Shown here piece after piece: positions 28,483-36,644 of a DNA stretch of 64,000 bases. The stretch lies in assembly GCF_001427125.1 (NCBI RefSeq), contig NZ_LMGK01000012.1:568017-632016 (forward strand). The letters are read 5' to 3'. Below the pieces are notes generated by a model. That model made no database searches. It was given only the letters and a program-made list of their open reading frames with translations, and was not told the DNA's origin. Origin of the DNA: Pseudomonas sp. Root562. Its GTDB lineage: Bacteria; Pseudomonadota; Gammaproteobacteria; Pseudomonadales; Pseudomonadaceae. The position numbers and the translations under genes are program-made. Every line of letters begins with the position of its first letter. Positions within the stretch are counted from its first letter, which is position 1.

Positions 28483-28585
28483 GATAGAAATCATCTCGAT
28501 ATTAACCCGGTCTGTGCCGGAACACTGCAAATGCTAGGCTTGTGGAGCATTTTGGGCCAATGCTGTTAAACACTGCCCTATGCAT

Positions 28586-28603
28586 ATTCGGCATAATGCC
28601 GAT
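28586..28603. promoter_or_regulatory. Palindrome in the aspA-lysR divergent promoter
   Basis: ATTCGGCATAATGCCGAT is an almost perfect 18-bp inverted repeat, 60 bp before the LysR start and about 100 bp before the aspA start. TGCATATTCGGCA, overlapping it, has the LysR-type T-N11-A form. It is a probable operator. Confidence 0.5.
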
Positions 28604-28662
28604 GTGACGTCGCGTTCGTGGCGAGCGTGTGACCTAAATTGGTGCGTGTCCGGGAGGACGTG

Positions 28663-29571
28663 ATGAATCTGGAAAGTAAATGGCTGGAGGACTTCAGTGC
28701 TCTGGCGGCCACCCGCAGCTTTTCCCAGGCCGCGGAACGGCGCTTCGTGACCCAGCCTGCCTTCAGCCGGCGCATCCGCAGCCTCGAAGCGGCATTGGGG
28801 CTGACCCTGGTCAATCGCTCGCGCACACCCGTGGAGCTGACGGCGGCGGGGCAACTGTTTCTGGTCACCGCGCGCACCGTGGTCGAACAGCTCGGCGAAG
28901 TGCTGCGCCACCTGCACCATCTGGAAGGCGGGCAGGGGGAAGTGATGCAGGTCGCGGCTGCCCACTCATTAGCGCTGGGTTTTTTCCCGCGCTGGATCGC
29001 GCAGTTGCGCAACGAAGGTTTGAATATTGCCACGCGACTGGTCGCAACCAACGTCGGCGATGCGGTGCATGCCTTGCGTGAAGGCGGCTGCGACTTGATG
29101 CTGGCGTTCTACGACCCGGACGCGGCGATGCAGATGGATCCGGAAATCTTCCCCTCGCTGCACCTTGGCCAGACCGAAATGCTCCCGGTATGCGCCGCAG
29201 ATGCCGATGGCAAGCCGTTGTTCGATCTGGAAGGCGAGGCCAGCGTGCCGCTGCTGGCCTACAGTGCCGGTGCGTTCCTCGGGCGTTCAGTCAATGGTCT
29301 GTTGCGCCAGCGCCAGCTGCGGTTTACCACGATCTACGAAACCGCCATGGCCGACAGCCTCAAGAGCATGGCGCTGGAAGGGCTGGGAATTGCCTGGGTG
29401 CCGCAGCTCAGTGTGCGCGCCGAATTGGCGCGCGGTGAACTGGTGGTCTGCGGGGGACCGCAGTGGCACGTACCTCTGGAGATTCGCTTGTATCGTTGCG
29501 CTTTGGTACGCAAGGCCAACGTACGGTTGTTGTGGCGCAAACTGGAAGGCGGCGTTGCTGCCAATACTTGA
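28663..29571 (+). CDS. LysR-family transcriptional regulator
   Basis: A 302-residue LTTR from an ATG with GGGAGGA 5 nt upstream. The N-terminal winged helix reads WLEDFSALAATRSFSQAAERRFVTQPAFSRRIRSLE, and the remaining 210 residues form the periplasmic-binding-like effector domain (MQVAAAHSLALGFFPRWIAQL...). It is divergent from aspA across 180 bp that contains a palindrome, so control of aspartase or the asparagine block is a reasonable inference. Confidence 0.9.
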   Translation: MNLESKWLEDFSALAATRSFSQAAERRFVTQPAFSRRIRSLEAALGLTLVNRSRTPVELTAAGQLFLVTARTVVEQLGEVLRHLHHLEGGQGEVMQVAAAHSLALGFFPRWIAQLRNEGLNIATRLVATNVGDAVHALREGGCDLMLAFYDPDAAMQMDPEIFPSLHLGQTEMLPVCAADADGKPLFDLEGEASVPLLAYSAGAFLGRSVNGLLRQRQLRFTTIYETAMADSLKSMALEGLGIAWVPQLSVRAELARGELVVCGGPQWHVPLEIRLYRCALVRKANVRLLWRKLEGGVAANT

Positions 29572-29607
29572 AATGGCGAGACGCTCACCGATGTGTGATT
29601 CGACGGG

Positions 29608-30300
29608 TTATGGAGCATCACGCAGATAACTTCTGATGCGATCACGATTTGGGTCGGTATATACGTAGCAGTTGGAGAGGAGCGGATTGACCTTGGCTGC
29701 CATGAAAGTTTCGCACCACCATCCGTTATATCTGACTTCGGCGAGCTCATGTTGTGCATCGAGCATATGACCAAGTTCATGTCCAACAAGTTGTTTGTGG
29801 CTTAATGCTGCCAGTGCAAATTGTTGTCCTCCCCCTGCAAGGCCAAATACGTTGTTGGTCATTCCATCATTGGTAAGCAACATAAATTTTGTGGTTCTGC
29901 CTGTAGGGAGATTTTTTGCATCACGGTAGGCTGTACCCAGATCTCTCCATCCATCATAGGAGGCCTGAGTTTCGCCCTTGTAGGAGTAGTTCGTGTAAGG
30001 CGGGGTGTTGCGTACGAATATGACCGAAACATCACGTCCCGTTGTAGTTCTCAGTTCTCTGATGACCGGCGCGAAGTGATCGGGATAGAGGGAAGGGATC
30101 TTATCTTCCGGTACATCATCGTGGACAAAAGCAAATACGAATATTGGTCTTTTTTCCACGGGTATACTGCTGCGCATACTTGGAGTTTCAGGTTGTGCAA
30201 TCGGCCAGGGCGTTTCGTCTTTTACGACGGTGGCCGAAGCGGTTTGATTGATAATTGAAGTAAAAAGCAAAGTGGTGAAAAGTGTGTAGAGTATTTGCAT
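29608..30300 (-). CDS. Putative secreted metzincin-like zinc protease
   Basis: A 230-residue protein with a signal peptide (MQILYTLFTTLLFTSIINQTASA). About residue 170 it has HELGHMLDAQH, which fits HExxHxxxxxH of metzincins except that Asp replaces the usual Gly between the second and third His. A downstream FMAAK could be the Met-turn, and two Cys (WWCETF, SNCYVY) flank it. I do not recognise the wider family; the N-terminal half has the pattern FVFAFVHDDVPEDKIPSLYPDHF. The gene and its upstream region are clearly AT-richer than their neighbours, suggesting recent acquisition. Protease activity is inferred from the motif. Confidence 0.65.
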   Translation of the reverse strand: MQILYTLFTTLLFTSIINQTASATVVKDETPWPIAQPETPSMRSSIPVEKRPIFVFAFVHDDVPEDKIPSLYPDHFAPVIRELRTTTGRDVSVIFVRNTPPYTNYSYKGETQASYDGWRDLGTAYRDAKNLPTGRTTKFMLLTNDGMTNNVFGLAGGGQQFALAALSHKQLVGHELGHMLDAQHELAEVRYNGWWCETFMAAKVNPLLSNCYVYTDPNRDRIRSYLRDAP

Positions 30301-30668
30301 ATTTATACGCTCGGGATAATTGGATTTTTATTTGGAAGATGTAATGTCATCCGCGAACATTAATATGACTTTTAAGTTAGCTTGTATCGCATAGTTATGT
30401 TTCGAACAGTGTGGAAGTCCAGTTCTAAGAAAAATGATCGAGGGGCTATTCGCTCTGACTTTCAAGTCAATAAAATCGGTTGTTGCGAGCAAAACCACTC
30501 CAGCGACACTTGGTCGTATCGGGGGCTGTTTATCTGCCGTATTGCGGTATACTGCGCGGCCTTCGGCCGGTTACGACCGGCCATAATTCGTACAATCAAG
30601 CCACGCATTCTGCGTGGCTTGTTGTTTTTTGATGCGCCTGCGGGCGCCCAGAGAGAAGAGGCACGACG
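30301..30668. other. AT-rich intergenic region and purE leader
   Basis: A 368-bp gap. The left 200 bp are AT-rich and contain the presumed promoter of the metzincin-like gene. The right part holds a TATACT -10 element and the purE leader hairpins. No small gene is convincing. Confidence 0.6.
30548..30630 (+). promoter_or_regulatory. purE promoter and apparent attenuator leader
   Basis: A -10-like TATACT (30548-30553) is followed by two overlapping, mutually exclusive hairpins: CGGCC-TTC-GGCCG (30557-30569) and GGCCGGT-TACG-ACCGGCC (30565-30582). An intrinsic terminator follows (AAGCCACGC / GCGTGGCTT, 30598-30620, then GTTGTTTTTT). It terminates plus-strand transcripts 39 bp before purE, and no other plus-strand gene feeds it. 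Confidence 0.6.
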
Positions 30669-31160
30669 ATGAGTGCATTGGTTGGCGTGATCATGGGCTC
30701 GAAGTCCGATTGGTCCACCCTTAGCCACACCGCCGATATGCTGGAAAAGCTCGGCATTCCTTATGAGGTGAAGGTGGTTTCTGCCCACCGCACCCCGGAT
30801 CTGCTGTTCCAGTACGCTGAAGAAGCCGAGGCGCGTGGCATCGAGGTGATCATCGCCGGTGCCGGTGGCGCGGCCCACTTGCCTGGCATGTGTGCAGCCA
30901 AGACCCACCTGCCGGTGCTGGGCGTGCCGGTGCAGTCGGCGATGCTCTCGGGCGTCGATTCGCTGCTCTCCATCGTGCAGATGCCTGCCGGTATTCCGGT
31001 TGCCACCCTGGCCATCGGCAAGGCTGGCGCGATCAACGCTGCGCTGTTGTCGGCAAGTATCCTGGGCGCCAAGCACCCGCAGTTTCATGAAGTGCTGAAA
31101 ACCTTCCGTGCTGAGCAGACAGACAGCGTCCTGGAAAATCCAGACCCACGCATCGCCTGA
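30669..31160 (+). CDS. purE: 5-(carboxyamino)imidazole ribonucleotide mutase
   Basis: A 163-residue class I PurE that converts N5-CAIR to CAIR in de novo purine synthesis. The hallmark [10 protein letters not shown] at the N terminus, the SAHRTPD motif and [11 protein letters not shown] are present. GAAGAGG lies upstream of the start. It is followed 11 bp later by purK, the partner that makes N5-CAIR. Transcription probably depends on readthrough of the leader terminator. Confidence 0.96.
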   Translation: MSALVGVIMGSKSDWSTLSHTADMLEKLGIPYEVKVVSAHRTPDLLFQYAEEAEARGIEVIIAGAGGAAHLPGMCAAKTHLPVLGVPVQSAMLSGVDSLLSIVQMPAGIPVATLAIGKAGAINAALLSASILGAKHPQFHEVLKTFRAEQTDSVLENPDPRIA

Positions 31161-31171
31161 GGTTGTTGACG

Positions 31172-32254
31172 ATGAAGATCGGTGTAATCGGTGGCGGCCA
31201 GTTGGGTCGCATGTTGGCGCTGGCGGGCACTCCGCTGGGAATGAACTTCGCTTTCCTCGACCCGGCGCCGGACGCTTGCGCGGCAGCATTGGGCGAACAC
31301 CTGCGGGCCGATTACGGCGATCAGGATCACCTGCGCCAGTTGGCCGATGAAGTCGATCTGGTGACCTTCGAATTCGAAAGCGTACCGGCGGAAACCGTCG
31401 CGTTCCTGTCGCAATTCGTTCCGGTCTATCCGAGTGCCGAAGCCCTGCGCATTGCTCGCGATCGCTGGTTCGAAAAGAGCATGTTCAAGGACCTGGGCAT
31501 TCCAACCCCGGCATTCGCCGACATTCAGTCCCAGGCTGACCTGGACGCCGCCGTGGCTTCCATCGGTCTGCCGGCGGTACTGAAAACCCGCACCCTGGGC
31601 TACGACGGCAAGGGCCAGAAAGTCCTGCGCACCCCTGAAGACGTGGTTGGCACGTTCGCCGAGCTGGGCAGCGTGGCTTGCCTGCTGGAAGGTTTCGTGC
31701 CGTTCACTGGTGAGGTCTCACTGATCGCCGTACGTGCCCGCGATGGTGAAACCCGTTTTTATCCGCTGGTGCACAACACCCACGACAGCGGCATCCTCAA
31801 GCTGTCCGTGGCCAGCACCGATCACCCGTTGCAAGCCTTGGCCGAAGACTACTCCAGTCGCGTACTCAAGCAGCTGAATTATGTCGGCGTGATGGCATTC
31901 GAATTCTTTGAGGTCGACGGTGGCCTCAAGGCCAACGAAATCGCCCCGCGGGTGCACAACTCCGGGCACTGGACCACCGAAGGCGCCGAATGCAGTCAGT
32001 TCGAAAACCACTTGCGGGCCGTTGCCGGTCTGCCGCTGGGTTCGACGGCCAAGGTCGGCGAGAGCGCCATGCTCAACTTCATTGGCCAAGTGCCTGAGAC
32101 CGAGAAAGTCCTGGCCATCGCCGATTGCCATCTGCATCACTACGGCAAGGCATTCAAGGTCGGCCGCAAGGTTGGCCACGCCAATCTGCGTTGTGCAGAC
32201 CGTGAAACGCTGGCTGCACAGATCCTCAAAGTCGAAGCGCTCATCGCCGAATAA
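31172..32254 (+). CDS. purK: 5-(carboxyamino)imidazole ribonucleotide synthase
   Basis: A 360-residue ATP-grasp enzyme: ATP- and bicarbonate-dependent carboxylation of AIR to N5-CAIR. N-terminal Rossmann-like GVIGGGQLGRMLALAG; ATP-grasp lysine in LKTRTLGYDGKGQ; metal-binding NEIAPRVHNSGHWT. The ATG is preceded by GAGG 9 nt upstream; three codons earlier there is another start with no better support. It is the second gene of the purEK operon. Confidence 0.96.
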   Translation: MKIGVIGGGQLGRMLALAGTPLGMNFAFLDPAPDACAAALGEHLRADYGDQDHLRQLADEVDLVTFEFESVPAETVAFLSQFVPVYPSAEALRIARDRWFEKSMFKDLGIPTPAFADIQSQADLDAAVASIGLPAVLKTRTLGYDGKGQKVLRTPEDVVGTFAELGSVACLLEGFVPFTGEVSLIAVRARDGETRFYPLVHNTHDSGILKLSVASTDHPLQALAEDYSSRVLKQLNYVGVMAFEFFEVDGGLKANEIAPRVHNSGHWTTEGAECSQFENHLRAVAGLPLGSTAKVGESAMLNFIGQVPETEKVLAIADCHLHHYGKAFKVGRKVGHANLRCADRETLAAQILKVEALIAE

Positions 32255-32359
32255 ACAGTTTCACGTGGCAGCGGCGGAACCATTGCGGTGCCGCCGTTCT
32301 CTCATGGCAGGATGCCAAAGTCTGGCTAGGCTAAAGCCAATCAATCAGAGGGAAATGCC

Positions 32360-32605
32360 ATGGGAATTATCGGAACCATCTTTATCGGCTTGATCGTCGG
32401 CCTGCTGGCGCGGTTCCTGAAGCCGGGCGATGACAGCATGGGCTGGATCATGACCATCCTGCTCGGTATCGGCGGTTCGCTGGCGGCTACTTATGGCGGC
32501 CAGGCGTTGGGCATTTACCAGGCGGGCGAAGCTGCCGGTTTCATCGGTGCGCTGGTGGGCGCGGTGGTGTTGCTGGTGATCTACGGCCTGATCAAAAAGA
32601 ACTGA
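32360..32605 (+). CDS. GlsB/YeaQ/YmgE-family small membrane protein
   Basis: An 81-residue protein with three hydrophobic segments and the family features GLIVGLLARFLKPGDDSMGWIMTILLGIGGS and GFIGALVGAVVLLVIY. The family (transglycosylase-associated, stress-related) is widespread and of unclear function. GAGGG precedes the ATG. It is a stand-alone gene between purK and the next exported protein. Confidence 0.88.
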   Translation: MGIIGTIFIGLIVGLLARFLKPGDDSMGWIMTILLGIGGSLAATYGGQALGIYQAGEAAGFIGALVGAVVLLVIYGLIKKN

Positions 32606-32651
32606 TTCAAGCGACAAAGTCCTCTCGGCTGCGCAGTCCGGGAGGACTAGA

Positions 32652-33224
32652 ATGCTCGGCGATTTCCTTTCCTTGCCGAGCATTTCCATGCGACGTCTTC
32701 TGCTTGCTGTTGTTTTAATGGGTGCGGGTCTCGCCCACGCCGGCGAACTGCCGGAAACCGATTGGCTCGAACTGATGCCCAAATCGGATCAGAAAGCCCT
32801 CGAGGCCATGCCTGAAATCGACCACGACTCCCCCGAAGCCAATGGCACCTTTACCGAAAAGGGTGGCATGAAGCAGAGCAAAGGCTTGCCGGCGGTGATG
32901 TACTCGACCAAAACCGTAGCGTCGATGAACGACAAGAACATCCGCCTCGGTGGTTATCCGGTGCCGCTGGAGTCCGACGCCAAGGGCAACAGCACGCTGT
33001 TTTTCCTTGTGCCATACCCGGGCGCCTGCATTCATGTGCCCCCACCGCCACCCAATCAATTGGTGCTGGTGCGCTATCCCAAGGGCTTGAAGCTCAATGA
33101 TATCTACACGCCGCTGTGGGTCACCGGCACGCTGAAAGTCGAGAAGGTCAGCAATGACCTGGCGGATGCGGCCTATGCGCTGGATGCGTCAAAAGTCAGA
33201 GTGGTGAAAGAGGCCGATCTCTAA
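32652..33224 (+). CDS. DUF3299-type exported protein
   Basis: A 190-residue protein with a signal segment (RRLLLAVVLMGAGLAHA). The conserved core FFLVPYPGACIHVPPPPPNQ identifies the DUF3299 family, for which I know no function. Two starts compete. The first ATG (32652) has a strong GGAGGA site; the second (32688) gives a shorter, more normal signal peptide but has no ribosome site. The first ATG lies in an inverted repeat: ATGCTCGGC (32652-32660) pairs with GCCGAGCAT (32675-32683), so translation may be structure-controlled. Confidence 0.82.
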   Translation: MLGDFLSLPSISMRRLLLAVVLMGAGLAHAGELPETDWLELMPKSDQKALEAMPEIDHDSPEANGTFTEKGGMKQSKGLPAVMYSTKTVASMNDKNIRLGGYPVPLESDAKGNSTLFFLVPYPGACIHVPPPPPNQLVLVRYPKGLKLNDIYTPLWVTGTLKVEKVSNDLADAAYALDASKVRVVKEADL

Positions 33225-33240
33225 CAGCAACCCGAAACAA

Positions 33241-33330
33241 CTGTGGGAGCCAGCCTGCTGGCGATAGCGGTCTGTCAGATACTTATAAGTTGACTGACAC
33301 CACGCCATCGCCATCAGGCTGGCTCCCACA
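33241..33330. repeat. REPIN
   Basis: TGTGGGAGCCAGCCTGCTGGCGA faces TCGCCATCAGGCTGGCTCCCACA across about 45 bp, between the convergent DUF3299 and mutarotase genes. The right arm is followed by TTTTTT, so the hairpin may also terminate plus-strand transcripts. Confidence 0.85.
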
Positions 33331-33349
33331 TTTTTTATTGCGATGTTGC

Positions 33350-34249
33350 CTAGAGCGGTTTGCTGCCGATGCTCACGCCCAGGGTATGGCTCGCACCTGG
33401 CGCCAGGTTCACCACATCACCCATCACGTTCGCCGTTTCGATGCACAACATGCGTTGCCAGCCATCGTCGGCCATGTCGCTGAACGCCGCGGCGCGCTCG
33501 GTCCACGGGTTCCAGATCACCGCCGTGCGCGAACCGGTACTGCTCAGTTCGATACGTCGTTCCCAGGTCGGGTCGACGATGCTCAGCAATGGCGGGGTGT
33601 CGAGGTAGATGCGGTCGGTTTCGCCGGTAAAGCGCAGGTCGCCGGACTGTTGCCGGGTTGCCCAGTCTTCCAGGGTTTCGATGTAGCTCAAGCCGTCCAC
33701 GCCTTCGACTTGCACATTGCGCACATCGCTGACGGCGAAATAACTGTGCAGGGCCTGGCTGATGGTGACGGTTTCATCGCCCACGTTGTGGCTGGTCAGG
33801 CTGATGTGCAGTTGCTCGTCCAGGCGAATGCTCAGCTTCAGGTTCACCCGATGTGGCCAGCCTGGCAATCCACCTTCGGGGCAGGGCAGGAGGAATTCGA
33901 TTTTCAGGCTTTCGCCTTCGGCCTCGATGCCGCCCAATTCCCAGTCCATTGCTCGCACCAGGCCATGAGCCGTTGGCGCCTCGTCGCTCACGCGCATCGC
34001 CTTCACGCTCTGCGGATTGCGCTCGAAGTTACCGAACCACGGCCAGCACACTGGCACGCCGGCGCGAATGCTTTTGCCCGTCTTGAACACCGCCTCATCG
34101 TTGAGCCAGATCAGCGGCGGCTGCCCCGCCAGTTGATAACTGAGGATGTGCGCGCCTTGCTGGGCCACCAGTAATTCGGCCTGGCCGTGACGGATGCGCC
34201 AGCAGTTCAGTTCATCCAGTTTGACGGCTTCAACGTTGGGCGTGTTCAT
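33350..34249 (-). CDS. D-hexose-6-phosphate mutarotase (YeaD-like)
   Basis: A 299-residue aldose-1-epimerase-fold protein that interconverts anomers of glucose-6-phosphate and related sugars. Visible motifs are QGAHILSYQ, PLIWLNDEAVFKTGKSIRAGVPVCWPWFG, APTAHGLVRAMDWEL (active-site His), and ALHSYFAVSDVRNVQVEGVDG. Length agrees with YeaD (294). It is a single gene with no obvious operon partner. Confidence 0.9.
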   Translation of the reverse strand: MNTPNVEAVKLDELNCWRIRHGQAELLVAQQGAHILSYQLAGQPPLIWLNDEAVFKTGKSIRAGVPVCWPWFGNFERNPQSVKAMRVSDEAPTAHGLVRAMDWELGGIEAEGESLKIEFLLPCPEGGLPGWPHRVNLKLSIRLDEQLHISLTSHNVGDETVTISQALHSYFAVSDVRNVQVEGVDGLSYIETLEDWATRQQSGDLRFTGETDRIYLDTPPLLSIVDPTWERRIELSSTGSRTAVIWNPWTERAAAFSDMADDGWQRMLCIETANVMGDVVNLAPGASHTLGVSIGSKPL

Positions 34250-34323
34250 GGGACAGCTCTCGATCGGTAACAGGACTGCAATGGACCGTGAATCGGTCGT
34301 CGGGTTTAACGCTTCCCGGTTTT

Positions 34324-34728
34324 TTAGCGAGCTCTGGGCGGAACCGAGCGGGTGCGGCCGCTGCCATCGATGGCAACGAACACGAATACCGCCTCAGTGA
34401 CTTTGCGCCATTCGCTGGAGAGCGGATCGTCGCTCCAGACCTCGACCATCATCTGGATCGAGCTGCGGCCGATTTCCAGTGCCTGGGTATAGAAGGAGAG
34501 CTGGGCGCCCACCGCCACGGGTACCAGAAACGCCATACGGTCGATGGCGACTGTGGCGACGCGCCCGCCAGCCACCTTGCTGGCCATCGCGGTGCCGGCC
34601 AAATCCATCTGCGCCACCAGCCAGCCGCCAAAAATATCGCCAAAGCCGTTGGTTTCGCGGGGAAGTGCGGTGATTTGCAAGGCCAGGTCGCCTTGCGGGA
34701 TCGGATCTTCTTGTTCGAGCTCTATCAT
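34324..34728 (-). CDS. Acyl-CoA thioesterase (hot-dog fold, YciA-like)
   Basis: A 134-residue protein from MIELEQED; the open frame extends 28 residues further but without coding character. The YciA-type motif ALPRETNGFGDIFGGWLVAQMDLAGTAMAS carries the Asn and Asp catalytic region, followed by VATVAIDRMAFLVPVAVGAQLSFY. It hydrolyses acyl-CoA thioesters in the cytoplasm; chain-length preference cannot be read from sequence. Confidence 0.9.
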   Translation of the reverse strand: MIELEQEDPIPQGDLALQITALPRETNGFGDIFGGWLVAQMDLAGTAMASKVAGGRVATVAIDRMAFLVPVAVGAQLSFYTQALEIGRSSIQMMVEVWSDDPLSSEWRKVTEAVFVFVAIDGSGRTRSVPPRAR

Positions 34729-35089
34729 GCCGGGGGTGCCTCTGACCCGTGACTCTTCGTTGGTGCTGCTGGTGGTAGCCGTCTTCGGGAAAAACGATTC
34801 AGCACCGAACATACTACGTTCGTCACGTTTTCCATAAGGCGCCTAAAGGGAAACTCTGCGAAATCGCCTATGACCCTGAAGGCGCTTTCGCACAGCAACC
34901 CTTGCAAGCCGTTGCACAGTTGCGAGTATATCGGTCGGTAGACTCCGAGACGACCGTCCGGTTCTCATTTTGACCGTCAATTACGCACCTCTATGTGCTT
35001 TTTTGAACAATTTGCTATCGTGCCGGTCCTGCCCGAGCCTTGCCAGCGTTGTTGGGGCGGCAGACCTGACTATAAGAGAAGCCCTTGCC
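34729..35089. other. 361-bp intergenic region between thioesterase and MFS genes
   Basis: No gene is visible. CGGTCG (34932) and CGACCG (34951) form an inverted repeat with a 13-bp spacer, and GACCGTC occurs twice (34952 and 34972), perhaps a regulator site for the MFS gene. The rest shows nothing that I recognise. Confidence 0.4.
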
Positions 35090-36388
35090 ATGACTACAGC
35101 GCCCTCGAGTATCGCGCAGCCATCCCAATCCGCACGTCCGCTGACCCGCAACGACTACAAGACACTTTCGTTGTCAGCCCTGGGCGGGGCGCTGGAATTT
35201 TACGATTTCATTATTTTCGTGTTCTTCGCGACGGTGGTGGGCAAGCTGTTCTTCCCGGCGGACATGCCTGAATGGCTGCGTTTGATGCAGACCTTCGGCA
35301 TTTTTGCTGCCGGGTATCTGGCGCGGCCGCTGGGTGGCATCGTGATGGCGCACTTCGGCGATCTGCTGGGGCGCAAGAAGATGTTCACCCTGAGCATTTT
35401 CATGATGGCCGTGCCGACCCTGATCATGGGCCTGCTGCCGACTTACGCGCAGATCGGCATGTGGGCGCCGATTCTGTTGCTGCTGATGCGGGTCATCCAG
35501 GGCGCGGCGATTGGTGGTGAAGTGCCTGGCGCCTGGGTCTTCGTTTCCGAACACGTGCCGCAAAAACATATCGGCTACGCCTGCGGGACCCTGACCAGCG
35601 GCCTGACGGCAGGCATCCTCTTGGGTTCTCTGGTCGCTACGGCGATCAACAGCATTTACACCCCGGGGGAAGTGGCGGATTACGCCTGGCGGATTCCGTT
35701 CCTGCTGGGCGGCGTGTTCGGCCTGTTCTCGGTGTACCTGCGCCGCTGGCTGCACGAAACCCCGGTGTTTGCCGAACTGCAACAACGCAAGGCCCTGGCC
35801 GAAGAAGTGCCGTTGCGTGCGGTGTTGCGTGACCATCGCGGCGCCATCGCCATTTCGATGCTGCTGACCTGGCTGCTGTCCGCCGCCATCGTGGTCTTGA
35901 TCCTGATGACTCCGACCGTGCTGCAGACGGTCTACCACTTCGCGCCGACCACCTCCCTGCAGGCGAACAGTCTGGCGATCGTGTTCCTGAGCGTTGGCTG
36001 CATCATTGCCGGCGCATTGGCCGATCGCTTTGGAGCGGGGCGGGTCTTCGTCTTTGGCTGCACCGCATTGCTGGCCAGTTCCTGGACCTTCTATCACAGC
36101 CTGGTCGATCATCCTGACTGGTTGTTCCCGTTGTATGCGCTGACCGGCCTGCTGGTCGGCACCATCGGTGCGGTGCCGTACGTGATGGTCAAGGCGTTCC
36201 CGCCGGTGGTTCGTTTCAGCGGTTTGTCGTTTTCCTACAACGTGGCTTACGCGATTTTCGGTGGTTTGACGCCGATGATCGTCAGCCTGTTGCTCAAGGA
36301 GAGTGCGATGGGGCCTGCCTATTATGTGGCGGTGCTGTGCGGGGTGGGGATTGTGGTGGGTGCGTATCTCTGGAAGAAGGGGCGTTAG
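35090..36388 (+). CDS. MFS transporter (metabolite:H+ symporter type)
   Basis: A 432-residue protein with twelve hydrophobic segments. The start MTTAPSSIAQ has AGAG upstream. Segment 1 reads ALGGALEFYDFIIFVFFATVV, the loop 2-3 motif is GDLLGRKKMF, and RVIQGAAIGGEVPGAWVFVSEHV fits the MHS family (relatives of ProP, KgtP and citrate carriers). The substrate cannot be assigned. It lies directly upstream of the pst cluster, as I recall for P. aeruginosa. Confidence 0.9.
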   Translation: MTTAPSSIAQPSQSARPLTRNDYKTLSLSALGGALEFYDFIIFVFFATVVGKLFFPADMPEWLRLMQTFGIFAAGYLARPLGGIVMAHFGDLLGRKKMFTLSIFMMAVPTLIMGLLPTYAQIGMWAPILLLLMRVIQGAAIGGEVPGAWVFVSEHVPQKHIGYACGTLTSGLTAGILLGSLVATAINSIYTPGEVADYAWRIPFLLGGVFGLFSVYLRRWLHETPVFAELQQRKALAEEVPLRAVLRDHRGAIAISMLLTWLLSAAIVVLILMTPTVLQTVYHFAPTTSLQANSLAIVFLSVGCIIAGALADRFGAGRVFVFGCTALLASSWTFYHSLVDHPDWLFPLYALTGLLVGTIGAVPYVMVKAFPPVVRFSGLSFSYNVAYAIFGGLTPMIVSLLLKESAMGPAYYVAVLCGVGIVVGAYLWKKGR

Positions 36389-36399
36389 TTCTGGCCTCA

Positions 36400-36530
36400 T
36401 CGCCAGCAAGCCGGCTCCAGTCCTGTGCAGGAGCCGGCTTGTAACCGATCGTTCCCACGCTCTGCGTCCGCTTTTGAGTGGGACGCAGAGCGTCCCGAGA
36501 TGCATTCCCACGCGGAGCGCGGGAACGATC
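36400..36530. repeat. REP cluster of two families
   Basis: CGCCAGCAAGCCGGCTCC with GGAGCCGGCTTG (36401-36440) forms one palindromic pair. GATCGTTCCCACGCTCTGCGT (36448) and its partner ending GCGGGAACGATC (36530) form a second, longer hairpin of another repeat family. Both lie between the MFS gene and the pstS promoter. Confidence 0.75.
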
Positions 36531-36548
36531 TAGAAGCCCAATACTGGC

Positions 36549-36577
36549 CTTTCATCCAATTGTCATATTTCAGCCAT
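36549..36577 (+). promoter_or_regulatory. PHO box upstream of pstS (three half-sites)
   Basis: Three heptamers at an 11-bp period: CTTTCAT (36549-36555), TTGTCAT (36560-36566) and CAGCCAT (36571-36577), each resembling the PhoB half-site CTGTCAT with 4-bp spacers. It lies 68 bp before the pstS ATG, suiting PhoB activation. Confidence 0.8.
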
Positions 36578-36644
36578 AGAGTGTTCACACGGCCTGCTGA
36601 TACTTGGCCCCGACTTAACACACCCTATCTGCTAGGAGTAAGGC

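Noticed and set aside
30548..30630. ZTP (pfl) or guanine riboswitch upstream of purE
   Set aside because: The conserved bases that I know for those motifs are not present; only generic hairpins and a terminator are seen.
34970..35089. Extended N-terminus of the MFS transporter
   Set aside because: The 40 extra residues have no ribosome site and look non-coding; the internal ATG at 35090 gives a normal MHS N-terminus.
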